DNA of 64,000 nt from Magnetococcales bacterium (GTDB lineage Bacteria > Pseudomonadota > Magnetococcia > Magnetococcales > Magnetaquicoccaceae), in NCBI GenBank assembly GCA_015231755.1, contig JADGAZ010000001.1, forward strand, positions 1 to 64,000, written 5' to 3'. The translations under genes were made by a program, and so were the position numbers. The notes under the pieces were generated by a model. It was not told the origin of the DNA. It made no database searches and saw only the letters and a program-made list of their open reading frames with translations. This document shows positions 1 through 8,670 of the stretch, piece after piece (the stretch's first letter is position 1; every line of letters begins with the position of its first letter).

Positions 1-456
1 AGGTCATCGCTGTGTGAGGAGTCTGTTTCCAGAAGATGGTCTTGTCGTGTGACCAGGGGGAGCAGCCAGGTAACCCGGTCGGGTTGGGTCTGTTCGTTGA
101 CAGTGGGCAATGTCCAGGCCTGGGCGTGCCAGCCGCGAAAGATTTTATCCACCCCTGACCCGGCTTTCTCGGCGGTTCCGATCAGCATGAACATGGTTTG
201 TAACGCCTTGTTGCGACATTCGCTCACGTTGCCACGCAGCAGTTGGTCCAGGGAGACCAGCAGTCCCCCCGGATTGGAAAATTCCAGGCGATCCCGATGT
301 TTTTCCACCACGATGCCCCCTTGTCCCAGGTGGTCGGCGTGGATCAGGGTATTGACCAAAGCCTCGCGGATGGCTTCATGGACCTCCGTTTCTCCTTTGC
401 GAAAGAGGGTGGTATCCAGTTGAAACGGAAGTTTCAGATCCGATGTGAGACGTTGG
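1..456. repeat. Direct repeat copy 1 (456 bp) flanking the CBASS insert
   Basis: This stretch matches 2678-3133 in the same orientation with three substitutions by eye (near 69, 396 and 429), about 99% identity. Homology stops sharply after position 456. The left end lies at or beyond the window edge. Both copies encode the C-terminal ATPase part of the same broken gene on the minus strand. Such long direct repeats could recombine and delete the 2.7 kb between them. Confidence 0.95.
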
Positions 457-897
457 ACCACTCTTTGGTAAAATTAAAACAGATTGGCGTGCCAGGTGCC
501 ATCCAGGGTCAAGCGATCGGTCCAGCGCACTTCGGGGTCCGGGGAGAGACGTTCACGATAATCCACATGATAACTCGGGACCGCCTCGCGGATGGTCTCT
601 TCACGGCCAAACATCAGGATTCCGGCGATGGTCAGACCCTCCATTCCGGTGACGCGCTCCCGTCGCCAGCCACCCAGTTTGGCCAACAGATCCTGGTCGG
701 ACTCGTTCAACCAGGGGTGGGTGGGCTTGTGGGAGGCCAGTCGGTTCCGGTATTGCCGCAGGGTGGAAGGATCGATGTCGGACAGACCGAACCCTTCGAG
801 AATCCGTCCATCCGCGGGTTCGTCGCCCCGATCGGTCAGCATGCGGCTGACTTCTTGATAAAAGTCGTGGAGTGTGGAGCCGTCGGTTGTCTGATCA
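1..897 (-). pseudogene. Broken AlbA_2/HATPase_c_4-type (COG2865-like) gene, middle and C-terminal part
   Basis: The minus strand encodes the middle and start of the C-terminal part of a COG2865-like protein (often annotated as a transcriptional regulator or RecG-related ATPase). Visible family features are the segment AGILMFGRE followed by YHVDYRERL and RWTDRL, and then the ATP-binding segment HEAIREALVNTLIHADH. An in-frame TAA at 474-476 interrupts the frame exactly where the family normally reads NLFQFY; here it reads NLF-stop-FY, so a single CAA or CAG to TAA change would explain it. The N-terminal DNA-binding domain is missing: the readable frame starts right behind the Cap15-like gene, with an upstream in-frame stop about 10 bases inside that gene. 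The 3' end runs off the window. Family assignment is from motif recognition; the pseudogene call rests on the stop and the missing 5' end. Confidence 0.8.
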
Positions 898-1485
898 ACC
901 GCGTTTTAGGTTAATCTGACCTTTGGTGCTGCGTTCTGTATAGTAGGATCCTGTCAGTTCGTTCGGTTTGGTTGGATCATACACTAGTGTACAAGTACCA
1001 TCATGTTTTGGGCTTCTGTACCATACTTCATACTGCGGTGTATTGCTATAGTTAAAAATTATCGAGAAACGACCATCGTTTTTCTTATCCAATGTGCAAT
1101 TGGTGGAACCTGATTCCGATTCTTTAGTTCTCATTCGCACGGTAGTTGACATCCAGTTCTGCTTAATGGTGAATTCAGCATCAATAGGACCAGGTTTCTC
1201 TCTGGTTTCAGGGTTGATCCATTCTGAACGAAGGGTTCCTTGCCAAATACCGTTTAGATCTGGAAAAATTATATATCCAAGCGTTGGGTAATATTGCCAC
1301 AAAGTCCGCCAATAGCGGTTTAGTACAAATAACCCTCCGAATTCCAGAATGGTAATCACCAATGAGGTCCAACGCACCATGCCAAAGAAATCCTGTTTAT
1401 ACTCCTCGACGATGCTCCAGATAAACAGGACAGTTGGAAAAGCAATAAAGGAAATCTTTAGTTTTAGTGGAATAAATTTCAGCAT
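895..1485 (-). CDS. cap15: Cap15-like CBASS membrane effector
   Basis: A 196-residue protein with two hydrophobic segments near the N terminus (about residues 9-24 and 38-55) followed by a compact beta-rich domain beginning LNGIWQGTLRS. This matches Cap15, a CBASS effector in which an N-terminal membrane region is joined to a small beta-barrel cyclic-dinucleotide receptor. In that family, ligand binding leads to assembly in the inner membrane and loss of membrane integrity, stopping phage spread by killing the cell. It starts 3 bases after the CD-NTase stop, so the two genes are almost certainly cotranscribed. GC content is visibly lower than in the flanking housekeeping genes, pointing to horizontal transfer. 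The identification is from architecture and the GIW-G motif, not from a database search. Confidence 0.75.
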   Translation of the reverse strand: MLKFIPLKLKISFIAFPTVLFIWSIVEEYKQDFFGMVRWTSLVITILEFGGLFVLNRYWRTLWQYYPTLGYIIFPDLNGIWQGTLRSEWINPETREKPGPIDAEFTIKQNWMSTTVRMRTKESESGSTNCTLDKKNDGRFSIIFNYSNTPQYEVWYRSPKHDGTCTLVYDPTKPNELTGSYYTERSTKGQINLKRG

Positions 1486-1488
1486 TGT

Positions 1489-2451
1489 TCAGCCTCTAAT
1501 ATGGGTTAGCGCATCTGCTGCAAACCGGTTCGCCTGCGCCAACTGCCAAGGCTGACCGACTCCAAAGAGTTGTTTGATGCCGTTCACTTCCATCAACGGG
1601 TCAGCGTTATTAGGTGTTTCAGTCATCATCTTGATGCACCAGAGTACCTCAACAACCCATTGATAATTTTCACCTATCATAAAAAGCTCATCAGAGCATT
1701 GGTACACTAAGCATTCCAGGAGAAAGGATGGGATAGGAGGGATTCCTTCCCGTTCCATTTTATCTTTCAGCTGCTTGAGAATACGCACCACCTTTTTGTA
1801 ACGACGGGAGGTGATTTCGTTTTTGGCGACACCATTTCGGTAATGCTGCTCCGGGAAGTTAAGGATCGGCTCCGCCTGTCTTCCAAGCAGGGTGAAGTTT
1901 GGTTGAGTATCAGGATAGATAGCGATGCCATGGTCTTTGTGGTACGAGCCAAAATTATCGGAACGATATACGACAGAAGGAATGGCTGGCACTACATCCG
2001 CGCTCATGGTGTGTCCACCCAGAGTAAATTTGATATTGATAGCTTTGTTCCCGCGTTTGACAGCTTCTTGTCCAAAATTGGATATAAGAACCTCCACCAG
2101 TGTGGATTTAAAACTGAGAAATTTTTGTTGAAGTGTGTGGAGAGGAATTTCCGTATCGCCCAATTGAGGCAAATAGCATCCTTCCGCTTTATAGTATAAT
2201 ACTTCCTCCCACACCACAGCCAAATCCATGTCACTGTGAAGGCGCACGTTGGTGTTATTGCGATAGCTGCCCTGGGCAATTACGTCTATCTGATAACATG
2301 TCAACTTTGGGTGCTCGTGGAGGGTTTCCTTGAGTTTATTGGCTATGGTTTGGATACGCTCTTCCTCTGTATCGCTGGGAGGGTTATCCCAAGCATTAAA
2401 GTGCCTAGTCCAGACACTGGGGTAATTACCTTTTGTTGAGGTTGAAAGCAT
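1489..2451 (-). CDS. CBASS cGAS/DncV-like nucleotidyltransferase (CD-NTase)
   Basis: A 320-residue nucleotidyltransferase expected to make a cyclic oligonucleotide signal on phage infection. The catalytic signature is visible: AQGSYRNNT supplies the GS motif, HSDMDLAVVW supplies the DxD metal-binding pair, and MSADVVPAIP supplies the third acidic residue. The N-terminal region (HFNAWDNPPSDTEEER) also resembles CD-NTases. The start at 2451 is chosen because AGGAG lies 7 bases upstream; the longer open frame to 2526 has no comparable site. It is followed after 3 bases by the Cap15-like effector, giving a minimal two-gene CBASS. No Cap2/Cap3 ubiquitin-like accessory genes are present. The clade and the nucleotide product cannot be decided from the sequence alone. 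Confidence 0.88.
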   Translation of the reverse strand: MLSTSTKGNYPSVWTRHFNAWDNPPSDTEEERIQTIANKLKETLHEHPKLTCYQIDVIAQGSYRNNTNVRLHSDMDLAVVWEEVLYYKAEGCYLPQLGDTEIPLHTLQQKFLSFKSTLVEVLISNFGQEAVKRGNKAINIKFTLGGHTMSADVVPAIPSVVYRSDNFGSYHKDHGIAIYPDTQPNFTLLGRQAEPILNFPEQHYRNGVAKNEITSRRYKKVVRILKQLKDKMEREGIPPIPSFLLECLVYQCSDELFMIGENYQWVVEVLWCIKMMTETPNNADPLMEVNGIKQLFGVGQPWQLAQANRFAADALTHIRG

Positions 2452-2497
2452 GTTGAGACTCCTAACCATATTGAAGTGACTAATTGGTAACTTGCAC

Positions 2498-2526
2498 CAT
2501 ATAATGATGATATGCTTGTGCCGCAA
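2498..2526 (-). promoter_or_regulatory. Candidate sigma-70-type promoter for the CBASS operon
   Basis: On the minus strand TTGCGG and TATATG are separated by 17 bases, with the -10 element about 46 bases before the CD-NTase start. The region is AT-rich. It is a motif match only. Confidence 0.4.
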
Positions 2527-2532
2527 GTGGTA

Positions 2533-2553
2533 ACATAAAAATAATTTTTATGT
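2533..2553. repeat. Perfect inverted repeat upstream of the CBASS promoter
   Basis: Nine-base arms ACATAAAAA and TTTTTATGT are separated by 3 bases, just upstream of the candidate CBASS promoter. It could be an operator or a bidirectional hairpin. No regulator gene is present inside the island. Confidence 0.5.
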
Positions 2554-2658
2554 CGTCCTGGGCACGATGGCGATGCCACCTAATGGCTTATCCGTGCTGA
2601 ATTGATGGGGCGGCAATCCTTGGGTAATTGGCATATGAGCCGTTTGCAGACAGCCAAA

Positions 2659-3133
2659 TCAGCCCGGTTGCTCCACTAGGTCATCGCTGTGTGAGGAGTC
2701 TGTTTCCAGAAGATGGTCTTGTCGTGTGACCAGGGGGAGCAGCCAAGTAACCCGGTCGGGTTGGGTCTGTTCGTTGACAGTGGGCAATGTCCAGGCCTGG
2801 GCGTGCCAGCCGCGAAAGATTTTATCCACCCCTGACCCGGCTTTCTCGGCGGTTCCGATCAGCATGAACATGGTTTGTAACGCCTTGTTGCGACATTCGC
2901 TCACGTTGCCACGCAGCAGTTGGTCCAGGGAGACCAGCAGTCCCCCCGGATTGGAAAATTCCAGGCGATCCCGATGTTTTTCCACCACGATGCCCCCTTG
3001 TCCCAGGTGGTCGGCGTGGATCAGGGTATTGACCAAAGCCTCGCGGATGGCTTCATGGACCTCCGTTTCTCCTGTGCGAAAGAGGGTGGTATCCAGTTGA
3101 AACGGGAGTTTCAGATCCGATGTGAGACGTTGG
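2659..3133 (-). pseudogene. Second C-terminal fragment of the AlbA_2/HATPase_c_4-type gene
   Basis: This minus-strand fragment carries the same C-terminal ATPase segment as the left copy (HEAIREALVNTLIHADH, then GGIVVEKHRDRLEFSNPGG and FRGWHAQAW), ending at a TGA at 2659. Upstream of 3133 the frame stays open but the protein is no longer similar to the family and runs into the uvrB start region. The fragment has therefore lost all N-terminal and central domains. The C terminus also lacks the winged-helix tail common in the family. It is probably not functional. Confidence 0.75.
2678..3133. repeat. Direct repeat copy 2 (456 bp) flanking the CBASS insert
   Basis: The partner of 1-456, same orientation, three substitutions. 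The insert between the copies holds the CBASS pair and the central part of the broken gene. No transposase, terminal inverted repeat or tRNA is visible, so the repeats look like a partial gene duplication, not an insertion sequence. Confidence 0.95.
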
Positions 3134-3258
3134 GATGCGATGGCGCGGAAAACGGTTTGACCATCGGCACAGGATCCCGTGGTCTGTTCCTGACCGTTTC
3201 CATCACGCGCATAACGGTTTAATCTGTGTGTACGAGCGTTTTTGTCAAGGAGGAAAGC

Positions 3259-5382
3259 ATGTCGCGCACCCATTCACCCCGGGTCCCATCGGGTCGGGAG
3301 GATTCTCCATTTGAACTGGTTTCCGATTTTTCTCCTCGGGGGGATCAGCCGGAGGCCATTCGGGCGCTGGTGGCCGGGTGGCGGGCCGGAAAACGGGATC
3401 AGACCCTGTTGGGGGTGACGGGGTCCGGCAAGACCTTCACCATGGCCCAGGTGATCCGGGAGTTGGGGCGGCCTGCGTTGGTTCTGGCCCACAACAAGAC
3501 CTTGGCCGGTCAGCTCTACGGCGAGATGAAGGCGTTTTTCCCGAACAACGCCGTGGAGTTTTTTGTCTCGTATTACGACTATTTCCAGCCTGAAGCCTAT
3601 GTCCCCCGCACCGATACCTTCATCGAGAAGGACTCGGCCATCAATGACCGTCTGGACCGTCTGCGCCACGGGGCCACACGGGCGATGCTCTCCCGGCGGG
3701 ATGTGATCATCGTCGCTTCCGTGTCGTGCATTTACGGCATCGGCTCCCCGGACTCCTATCAGGAGATGGCCCTGGAGGTGGCTGTGGAGCAGGAGATCGA
3801 TCAACGCACTCTTCTGCGCCGACTGGTGGAGATGCAGTATCAACGCAACGACATCGATTTCTCCCGAGGCACCTTTCGGGTGCGGGGGGATACGGTGGAG
3901 ATTTTTCCGCCCCACGAGGAGAACCGGGCGGTACGGTTGGAATTTTTCGGGGATATGGTGGAACGGTTGCGTTACGTGGATGCCCTCACGGGCAATCCGA
4001 CCCGGGAGTTGGAACGGTTCGCCATTTTTCCCGCCAGCCACTACGTCACCCAGCGGGCGGTGGTGTTGCGCGCCATGGAGGAGATTAAGCGGGATCTGGC
4101 GATTCAATTGAAACTTTTTCGCGAACAGGGAAAACTCCTGGAGGCCCAACGTCTGGAAACCCGCACCTATCACGATCTGGAGATGATGCGGGAGGTGGGA
4201 TACTGCACGGGCATCGAGAATTACAGCCGTTATCTCACCGGACGTGCCCCCGGCGAGCCGCCCCCCACCTTGCTGGAATATCTGCCCGCAGACGCGGTGT
4301 TGTTCGTGGATGAGAGTCATGTCACCATTCCTCAGGTGCGGGGCATGTCCAGGGGGGATCGGAGCCGCAAGGAGACCCTGGTGGAGTTCGGATTCCGGTT
4401 GCCGTCGGCCCTCGACAACCGGCCTTTGACCTTCGACGAGTTCGACCGGATGCGTCCCGGGACGGTTTACGTCTCCGCGACCCCGGGGGAGTATGAGTTG
4501 CATCAATGCGGCGGCGAGGTGGTGGAGCAGATCAACCGTCCCACCGGACTGCTGGAGCCGGAATGCCGGGTGATTCCGGCCATGGGGCAGGTGGATCATC
4601 TGTTGGCGGAGATTCAAGGGGTGGTGGCCAGGGGGTTCAGGGTGTTGGCCACCACGCTGACCAAGCGCATGGCCGAGGATTTGACCGAATATCTGGAAGG
4701 GTTGTCCATTCGGGTCCGTTATCTGCATTCCGACATCGACACCCTGGAACGGCTGGAGATCATCCGGGATTTGCGTCTGGGCGTGTTCGACGTGCTGGTG
4801 GGGATCAACCTGTTGCGGGAGGGGTTGGACATTCCGGAAACCGGACTGGTGGCCATTCTCGACGCGGACAAGGAGGGATTCTTGCGTTCGGAGACCTCTT
4901 TGATTCAGACCATTGGCCGGGCCGCCCGTAATCTGGATGGTCGGGTGATCCTGTACGGGGACCGTATCACCGGATCCATGGAGGCGGCCCTGAAAGAGAC
5001 CCGGCGCCGTCGCGTCTTGCAAGAGGCCTATAATCATGCCCATGGCATTGTGCCGGCGTCGGTGAAAAAAGGGGTGATGGAGACGCCGGGGGATACCTTC
5101 GCGGCCCGTTCTCCGGTGTTGCCGGCGCGGCTCAAGGTGGCGGAGGCGGCGGGAGGCTATGCGACGGGTTCGGCTGTCAAGAGTCCCGCCGCCGAGCTGA
5201 AGCAGTTGGAAAGAAAGATGAAAGAGGCCGCCGCCAATCTGGATTTCGAGCTGGCGGCCCTGTATCGGGATCGTCTGGCCGCCTTGGAGCAGGAACTGTT
5301 TCTGCCGGGTCTTGCCCTGGCGGACGATCCGAGTCTGCCGCGAAAAGGGGGGGTGGAGGGGAAAAGGTTTCCGAAGGCTTGA
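3259..5382 (+). CDS. uvrB: Excinuclease ABC subunit B
   Basis: A 707-residue UvrB, the damage-verifying helicase-like subunit of nucleotide excision repair that receives DNA from UvrA and recruits UvrC. Walker A is [12 protein letters not shown], the beta-hairpin region reads [12 protein letters not shown], Walker B is [12 protein letters not shown], and helicase motifs V/VI ([22 protein letters not shown]) follow. The C-terminal UVR motif that contacts UvrC is visible at [17 protein letters not shown]. The start at 3259 is preceded by AGGAGG at 3249-3254; an in-frame ATG-like start at 3226 has no such site. Length is slightly above the usual 660-680 because of a basic N-terminal extension and a C-terminal tail. 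It diverges from the broken gene to its left. Confidence 0.97.
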   Translation: MSRTHSPRVPSGREDSPFELVSDFSPRGDQPEAIRALVAGWRAGKRDQTLLGVTGSGKTFTMAQVIRELGRPALVLAHNKTLAGQLYGEMKAFFPNNAVEFFVSYYDYFQPEAYVPRTDTFIEKDSAINDRLDRLRHGATRAMLSRRDVIIVASVSCIYGIGSPDSYQEMALEVAVEQEIDQRTLLRRLVEMQYQRNDIDFSRGTFRVRGDTVEIFPPHEENRAVRLEFFGDMVERLRYVDALTGNPTRELERFAIFPASHYVTQRAVVLRAMEEIKRDLAIQLKLFREQGKLLEAQRLETRTYHDLEMMREVGYCTGIENYSRYLTGRAPGEPPPTLLEYLPADAVLFVDESHVTIPQVRGMSRGDRSRKETLVEFGFRLPSALDNRPLTFDEFDRMRPGTVYVSATPGEYELHQCGGEVVEQINRPTGLLEPECRVIPAMGQVDHLLAEIQGVVARGFRVLATTLTKRMAEDLTEYLEGLSIRVRYLHSDIDTLERLEIIRDLRLGVFDVLVGINLLREGLDIPETGLVAILDADKEGFLRSETSLIQTIGRAARNLDGRVILYGDRITGSMEAALKETRRRRVLQEAYNHAHGIVPASVKKGVMETPGDTFAARSPVLPARLKVAEAAGGYATGSAVKSPAAELKQLERKMKEAAANLDFELAALYRDRLAALEQELFLPGLALADDPSLPRKGGVEGKRFPKA

Positions 5383-5485
5383 ATCTTTGCTAGAATGATG
5401 GATAGTGGCTTGAAAAACAACAGAGGGGACTGACGGACCTGACCAGCATGAGACGGTCCGCATCGGACGTGACAGGAGGTGACGG

Positions 5486-5797
5486 ATGGGTGTTTCGCCG
5501 GATAAAATAACCGTGCGCATCGATGAGGATCTTGCCGAAATTGTTCCCGGATATCTGGTGAATCGTGGCAAGGATCTGGAGCAGTTGCCCTTGGCGTTGG
5601 TGGAGGGGAATTTCCAGACCTTGCGCACGTTGGGTCATCGCATGAAGGGTTCCGGGGCGGGATACGGGTTTGATGGCATCTCCGAGATTGGACGCGCCAT
5701 CGAGGAGGCGGCCAAACGGGAGGACCGGGAGGGAGTCGAACAGGGGATCGCCGATTTGGCCTCCTATATGGATCGTCTGGAAGTGGTTTATGAGTAG
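5486..5797 (+). CDS. HPt-domain histidine phosphotransfer protein
   Basis: A 103-residue stand-alone HPt protein, the middle carrier in a multistep phosphorelay. The phosphorylatable His is at residue 51 in LGHRMKGSGAGYGF, the usual H-x-x-K-G-x-(S/A)-x-x-x-G pattern. The rest is helical, as expected for a four-helix bundle. AGGAGGTGA lies just before the ATG. It is followed after 47 bases by an OmpR-type regulator and then a single-domain receiver, so the three probably form a relay; the cognate hybrid kinase is not in this cluster. Confidence 0.85.
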   Translation: MGVSPDKITVRIDEDLAEIVPGYLVNRGKDLEQLPLALVEGNFQTLRTLGHRMKGSGAGYGFDGISEIGRAIEEAAKREDREGVEQGIADLASYMDRLEVVYE

Positions 5798-5844
5798 TTC
5801 CTGGACCCGCTTCATGGACGATCAACCTTGGGAGGGACGGTGAT

Positions 5845-6606
5845 ATGGCGATTCCGGATCATGTCCTGGTGGTTGATGACGATCCCGATATACGCACCCT
5901 GGTGGGCAGGCTGTTGGAAAAGAACGGTTTCCGGGTCAGCAAGGTACCGGATGGCAAGGGGTTGCGTTTGCTGCTTGAAAAGAGTCAGCCGGATCTGATC
6001 GTTTTGGATCTGATGCTTCCCGACGAGGATGGTTTGGTATTGTGTCGCAATTTGCGCTCCCGTTCCAACATTCCGGTGATCATTCTGAGCGCCCGGGGCG
6101 AGGATATGGATCGGATCATCGGACTGGAGATGGGGGCCGATGACTATCTGGGAAAACCGTTTCATCCCCGGGAGTTGCTGGCGCGGGTCAAGAGTGTCCT
6201 GCGGCGTGCCCGCACCCTTCCCGACGATGTGCAGGAGCCAGATACCAATGCCACCTATCGGTTCGCCGGATGGATGCTGGATGTCCCCACCCGCCAGTTG
6301 TACTCGCCGAAGTCCAAGAAAATTTTTCTGAGCGGAGGGGAGTTTGCCCTGTTGCGGGTCTTTTTGAATCATCCCAACCGGGTATTGAGTCGGGACCAGT
6401 TGTTGGATTTTTCACACGGTCGGGAGATTGAGCCTTTTGATCGTACCATCGACATGCAAATCAGCCGATTGCGAAGGCGTCTGGGGGATGATCCCAAGAA
6501 ACCATCGCTGATCAAGACTGTGCGCAGTTCAGGTTATGTCCTGGCGGTGCGCGTGGAGCGGGGAGGGGAAAACCATGGCACGGACGATCCAGGTTCTGGT
6601 GATTGA
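5845..6606 (+). CDS. OmpR/PhoB-family response regulator
   Basis: A 253-residue DNA-binding response regulator. The receiver domain has the acidic cluster VVDDDPD, phospho-acceptor Asp55 in VLDLMLPDEDG and the conserved Lys in GKPFHPRELLARV. The C-terminal winged-helix domain shows LSGGEFALLRVFLNHPNRVLS and RRLGDDPKKP with SSGYVL, typical of OmpR-type regulators. A GGGAGGG site precedes the ATG. Its 3' end overlaps the next receiver gene by 32 bases, indicating coupled expression. No partner kinase is adjacent; the upstream HPt protein may feed it. Confidence 0.93.
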   Translation: MAIPDHVLVVDDDPDIRTLVGRLLEKNGFRVSKVPDGKGLRLLLEKSQPDLIVLDLMLPDEDGLVLCRNLRSRSNIPVIILSARGEDMDRIIGLEMGADDYLGKPFHPRELLARVKSVLRRARTLPDDVQEPDTNATYRFAGWMLDVPTRQLYSPKSKKIFLSGGEFALLRVFLNHPNRVLSRDQLLDFSHGREIEPFDRTIDMQISRLRRRLGDDPKKPSLIKTVRSSGYVLAVRVERGGENHGTDDPGSGD

Positions 6607-6994
6607 TGGGGACCGTTTGAATTGTATGCTGTTGCGCAACATCTTGGAAAACGAAGGGTTGCAGGTGCTGGATGCGCCAGGTGCGCGTTTGGGATGGCAG
6701 GTTCTGCGCGCCGCTCCGTGTGATCTGGTGATCACGGATTTGTTGCTCATGGATCCGGATGGCGAGACCGTGCTGGCAACGTTGTTGCGGGAGTTTCCGG
6801 AGACCCGGATCATTGCCCTCACCAGGGGAAGCGGGGTTCGTTCCAGACCGTCGCCATGGGAGGGGGAAGCCTTTCGTGGGGTGATGCGCACTCTGGAGAA
6901 GCCGGTTTTTCGTCAAGAGTTGTTGACGGCGATTCAGGAACTGTTTCCCGACTGGCAACCCGACGCAAGCAACTGGGAGCGGCATGGACTTTAG
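6575..6994 (+). CDS. Single-domain response-regulator receiver protein
   Basis: A 139-residue protein consisting of one CheY-like receiver domain with no output domain. Acidic pocket residues are D11 and D13 (VIDGDR), the phospho-acceptor is D55 (VITDLLLMDPDG), and the conserved Lys is in LEKPVFRQEL. The start at 6575 follows GGAGGGG and lies inside the preceding regulator gene. A loop of about ten residues (GSGVRSRPSPWEGEA) after the beta-4 strand is longer than usual. It is probably a phosphate sink or an input to another protein in the HPt relay. Confidence 0.85.
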   Translation: MARTIQVLVIDGDRLNCMLLRNILENEGLQVLDAPGARLGWQVLRAAPCDLVITDLLLMDPDGETVLATLLREFPETRIIALTRGSGVRSRPSPWEGEAFRGVMRTLEKPVFRQELLTAIQELFPDWQPDASNWERHGL

Positions 6995-7015
6995 ATCCCC
7001 TGGGGAGCGTGGGGC

Positions 7016-7477
7016 GTGAAAGCGGTTCTGCAACGGGTGAGCGAGGCGGCGGTGACCGTTGCCGACGAGATGGTGGGTGCGGTCGGCAAGGGGCTGCTGG
7101 TGCTACTGGCGGTGGAACGGGGAGACGGACCCCGGGAGATCGACCGCATGGCCCGCAAGATCGCGGGGTTGCGACTCTTTCCGGATGAACGGGGCCGGAT
7201 GCATCATTCGGTGCGGGATGTGGGCGGAGAGGTGCTGGTGATTTCCCAGTTCACCCTGGCGGCCAATCTCGACAAGGGATTCCGTCCCTCCTTCGACGGG
7301 GCGGAACTGCCGGAGCAGGCCCGTCGGATTTTCGATGCGTTTTGTCAGCGCCTGACCGCCGAGGGGTTGATGGTGGCCACCGGACGTTTTGGCGCCGACA
7401 TGCGGGTGAGTCTGGTCAACGATGGGCCTGTGACCTTCATCGTGGCGTTTGGGGCCGAAGGGGATGACTCGCCGTGA
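7016..7477 (+). CDS. dtd: D-aminoacyl-tRNA deacylase
   Basis: A 153-residue DTD enzyme that hydrolyses D-amino acids (and glycine mischarged on tRNA-Ala) from tRNA. The two family motifs are present: SQFTLAANLDKG with the following RPSF, and NDGPVTFIV near the C terminus, which supplies the cross-subunit Gly-Pro motif. It uses a GTG start at 7016, behind a GGGGAG-like site. Length is normal (about 145-155). Its 3' end overlaps the convergent M23 peptidase gene by 41 bases. Confidence 0.96.
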   Translation: MKAVLQRVSEAAVTVADEMVGAVGKGLLVLLAVERGDGPREIDRMARKIAGLRLFPDERGRMHHSVRDVGGEVLVISQFTLAANLDKGFRPSFDGAELPEQARRIFDAFCQRLTAEGLMVATGRFGADMRVSLVNDGPVTFIVAFGAEGDDSP

Positions 7478-8558
7478 CGATGGGGAGGGGAGGTCTGGCC
7501 CTGTCCGTGGCCGCTTGCGTCCGTTGAGCCGCGCGGGGGGGAGGCGGATGGTGGGGGCCGCTGGAGGAGGAGGGGGGGTGCGTATCGATCATGGCGAGCA
7601 GGGAGAGCCACTGAACGTTTTTCTCCCGGAACAGCCGGTCGGGATGGTCCGGGGTCCAGTCCATGAACGGGGCGGGGTTGAGGTATTGGTGGATGAAGCG
7701 GATTTCATAGTGCAGATGCGGCGCGGTGACGATGCCGCTTTTGCCAGTCAGACCGATCAGATCCCCCTTTTTGACGAAATCGCCGGGCTTGACCAGAATC
7801 TGGTTGAGGTGGCTGTAGGTGGTGGTGAAGCCGAAATGGTGATGCAGGCTGATCACCTGTCCCAGACCGTTCAGGCCGAGTTTGCCGGTGTCCACACCGG
7901 CGAATTCCACCACACCATCGGCTGTCGCCATGACTTGGGTATTCATGGCTGCTTGCAGATCCACACCTGGATGAAACCGGTTGCTTTGCAGGGTGGGATG
8001 GATCCGAAATCCGAACGGACTGGTCACCCCCATGAAGGGAATCGGATGACCGGTGGGAATGCTGCGGGCGAAGATCTGTTTTTGTTCCCGACCCAGCAGA
8101 TAAGGATCAAGGGCTTCCAGCAGGGTTTCGTTGACATGCACCTCCAAGGAGGAAAGGCCCGTGTGGGTGGCGTGGGGGATGGGCAGGGTATCGGGTTCCG
8201 GTTCTGCGGTTTCGGCATGATCGACAGCGGGGTTGAACAGCCCTTCCAGAGACTCCAGAGTGGGAATCAGGGTGGAATTCTCTGGAAGCGTCACGACGGT
8301 CGGAGCCGATTCCCTGGGAGTGGTCTCCGGTTGATGCGTGGCCAGGGGAGTGGGTCCGGATCGGGGCAAGGGTGGAGCTTCCCGACTGATCAGCCAGTAA
8401 CCGGTCATCAGACTCCCCATCAAAGCGGGCACGGTCATGGCGAAAAAACGTGGAAGAAATTCACTCCGGAAAAAATGCATCCACTGGGTTTCGCCGGTGG
8501 ATACCGGTTGGAGTGGACGGTTGCGCGTGGATGCCAACATGAGATATAAGGATTGCAT
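7437..8558 (-). CDS. Membrane-anchored M23-family metallopeptidase
   Basis: A 373-residue peptidoglycan endopeptidase-like protein. The start at 8558 has AGGAG 8 bases upstream. Residues about 40-57 (FFAMTVPALMGSLMTGYWL) form a membrane anchor, followed by a Pro/Thr-rich linker and then the lysostaphin-type catalytic domain. Zinc ligands are visible as RFHPGVDLQA (H-x-x-x-D) and HLHYEI (H-x-H). The domain begins with the typical PFGFRIHP. After the catalytic domain a low-complexity tail rich in Pro, Ser and His continues into the dtd overlap. The expected site of action is the periplasmic cell wall, in division or elongation. Confidence 0.88.
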   Translation of the reverse strand: MQSLYLMLASTRNRPLQPVSTGETQWMHFFRSEFLPRFFAMTVPALMGSLMTGYWLISREAPPLPRSGPTPLATHQPETTPRESAPTVVTLPENSTLIPTLESLEGLFNPAVDHAETAEPEPDTLPIPHATHTGLSSLEVHVNETLLEALDPYLLGREQKQIFARSIPTGHPIPFMGVTSPFGFRIHPTLQSNRFHPGVDLQAAMNTQVMATADGVVEFAGVDTGKLGLNGLGQVISLHHHFGFTTTYSHLNQILVKPGDFVKKGDLIGLTGKSGIVTAPHLHYEIRFIHQYLNPAPFMDWTPDHPDRLFREKNVQWLSLLAMIDTHPPSSSSGPHHPPPPRAAQRTQAATDRARPPLPIVTASHPLRPQTPR

Positions 8559-8670
8559 GTGAAAATCTCCTGGATTTGGAAGTCCGTACCCGTTTTTTAT
8601 CGGGTGATGGACGCAGGGCGTGAGAGATTTTCGTGTCTCGGTGGAAAAAGTCTTGTTCAATCTTCTGTTA

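Noticed and set aside
895-2660. Longer CBASS with ubiquitin-like accessory genes (Cap2/Cap3)
   Set aside because: No such gene lies on either side; the module ends at the broken ATPase gene.
1-3133. Insertion sequence or composite transposon
   Set aside because: The flanking repeats encode parts of an ATPase gene; no transposase, terminal inverted repeats or target duplication is visible.
3274-5628. A 784-codon open frame on the minus strand across uvrB
   Set aside because: It is antisense to a clear uvrB, its composition is His/Gln/Arg-rich as expected from high-GC shadow frames, and it has no recognisable domain.
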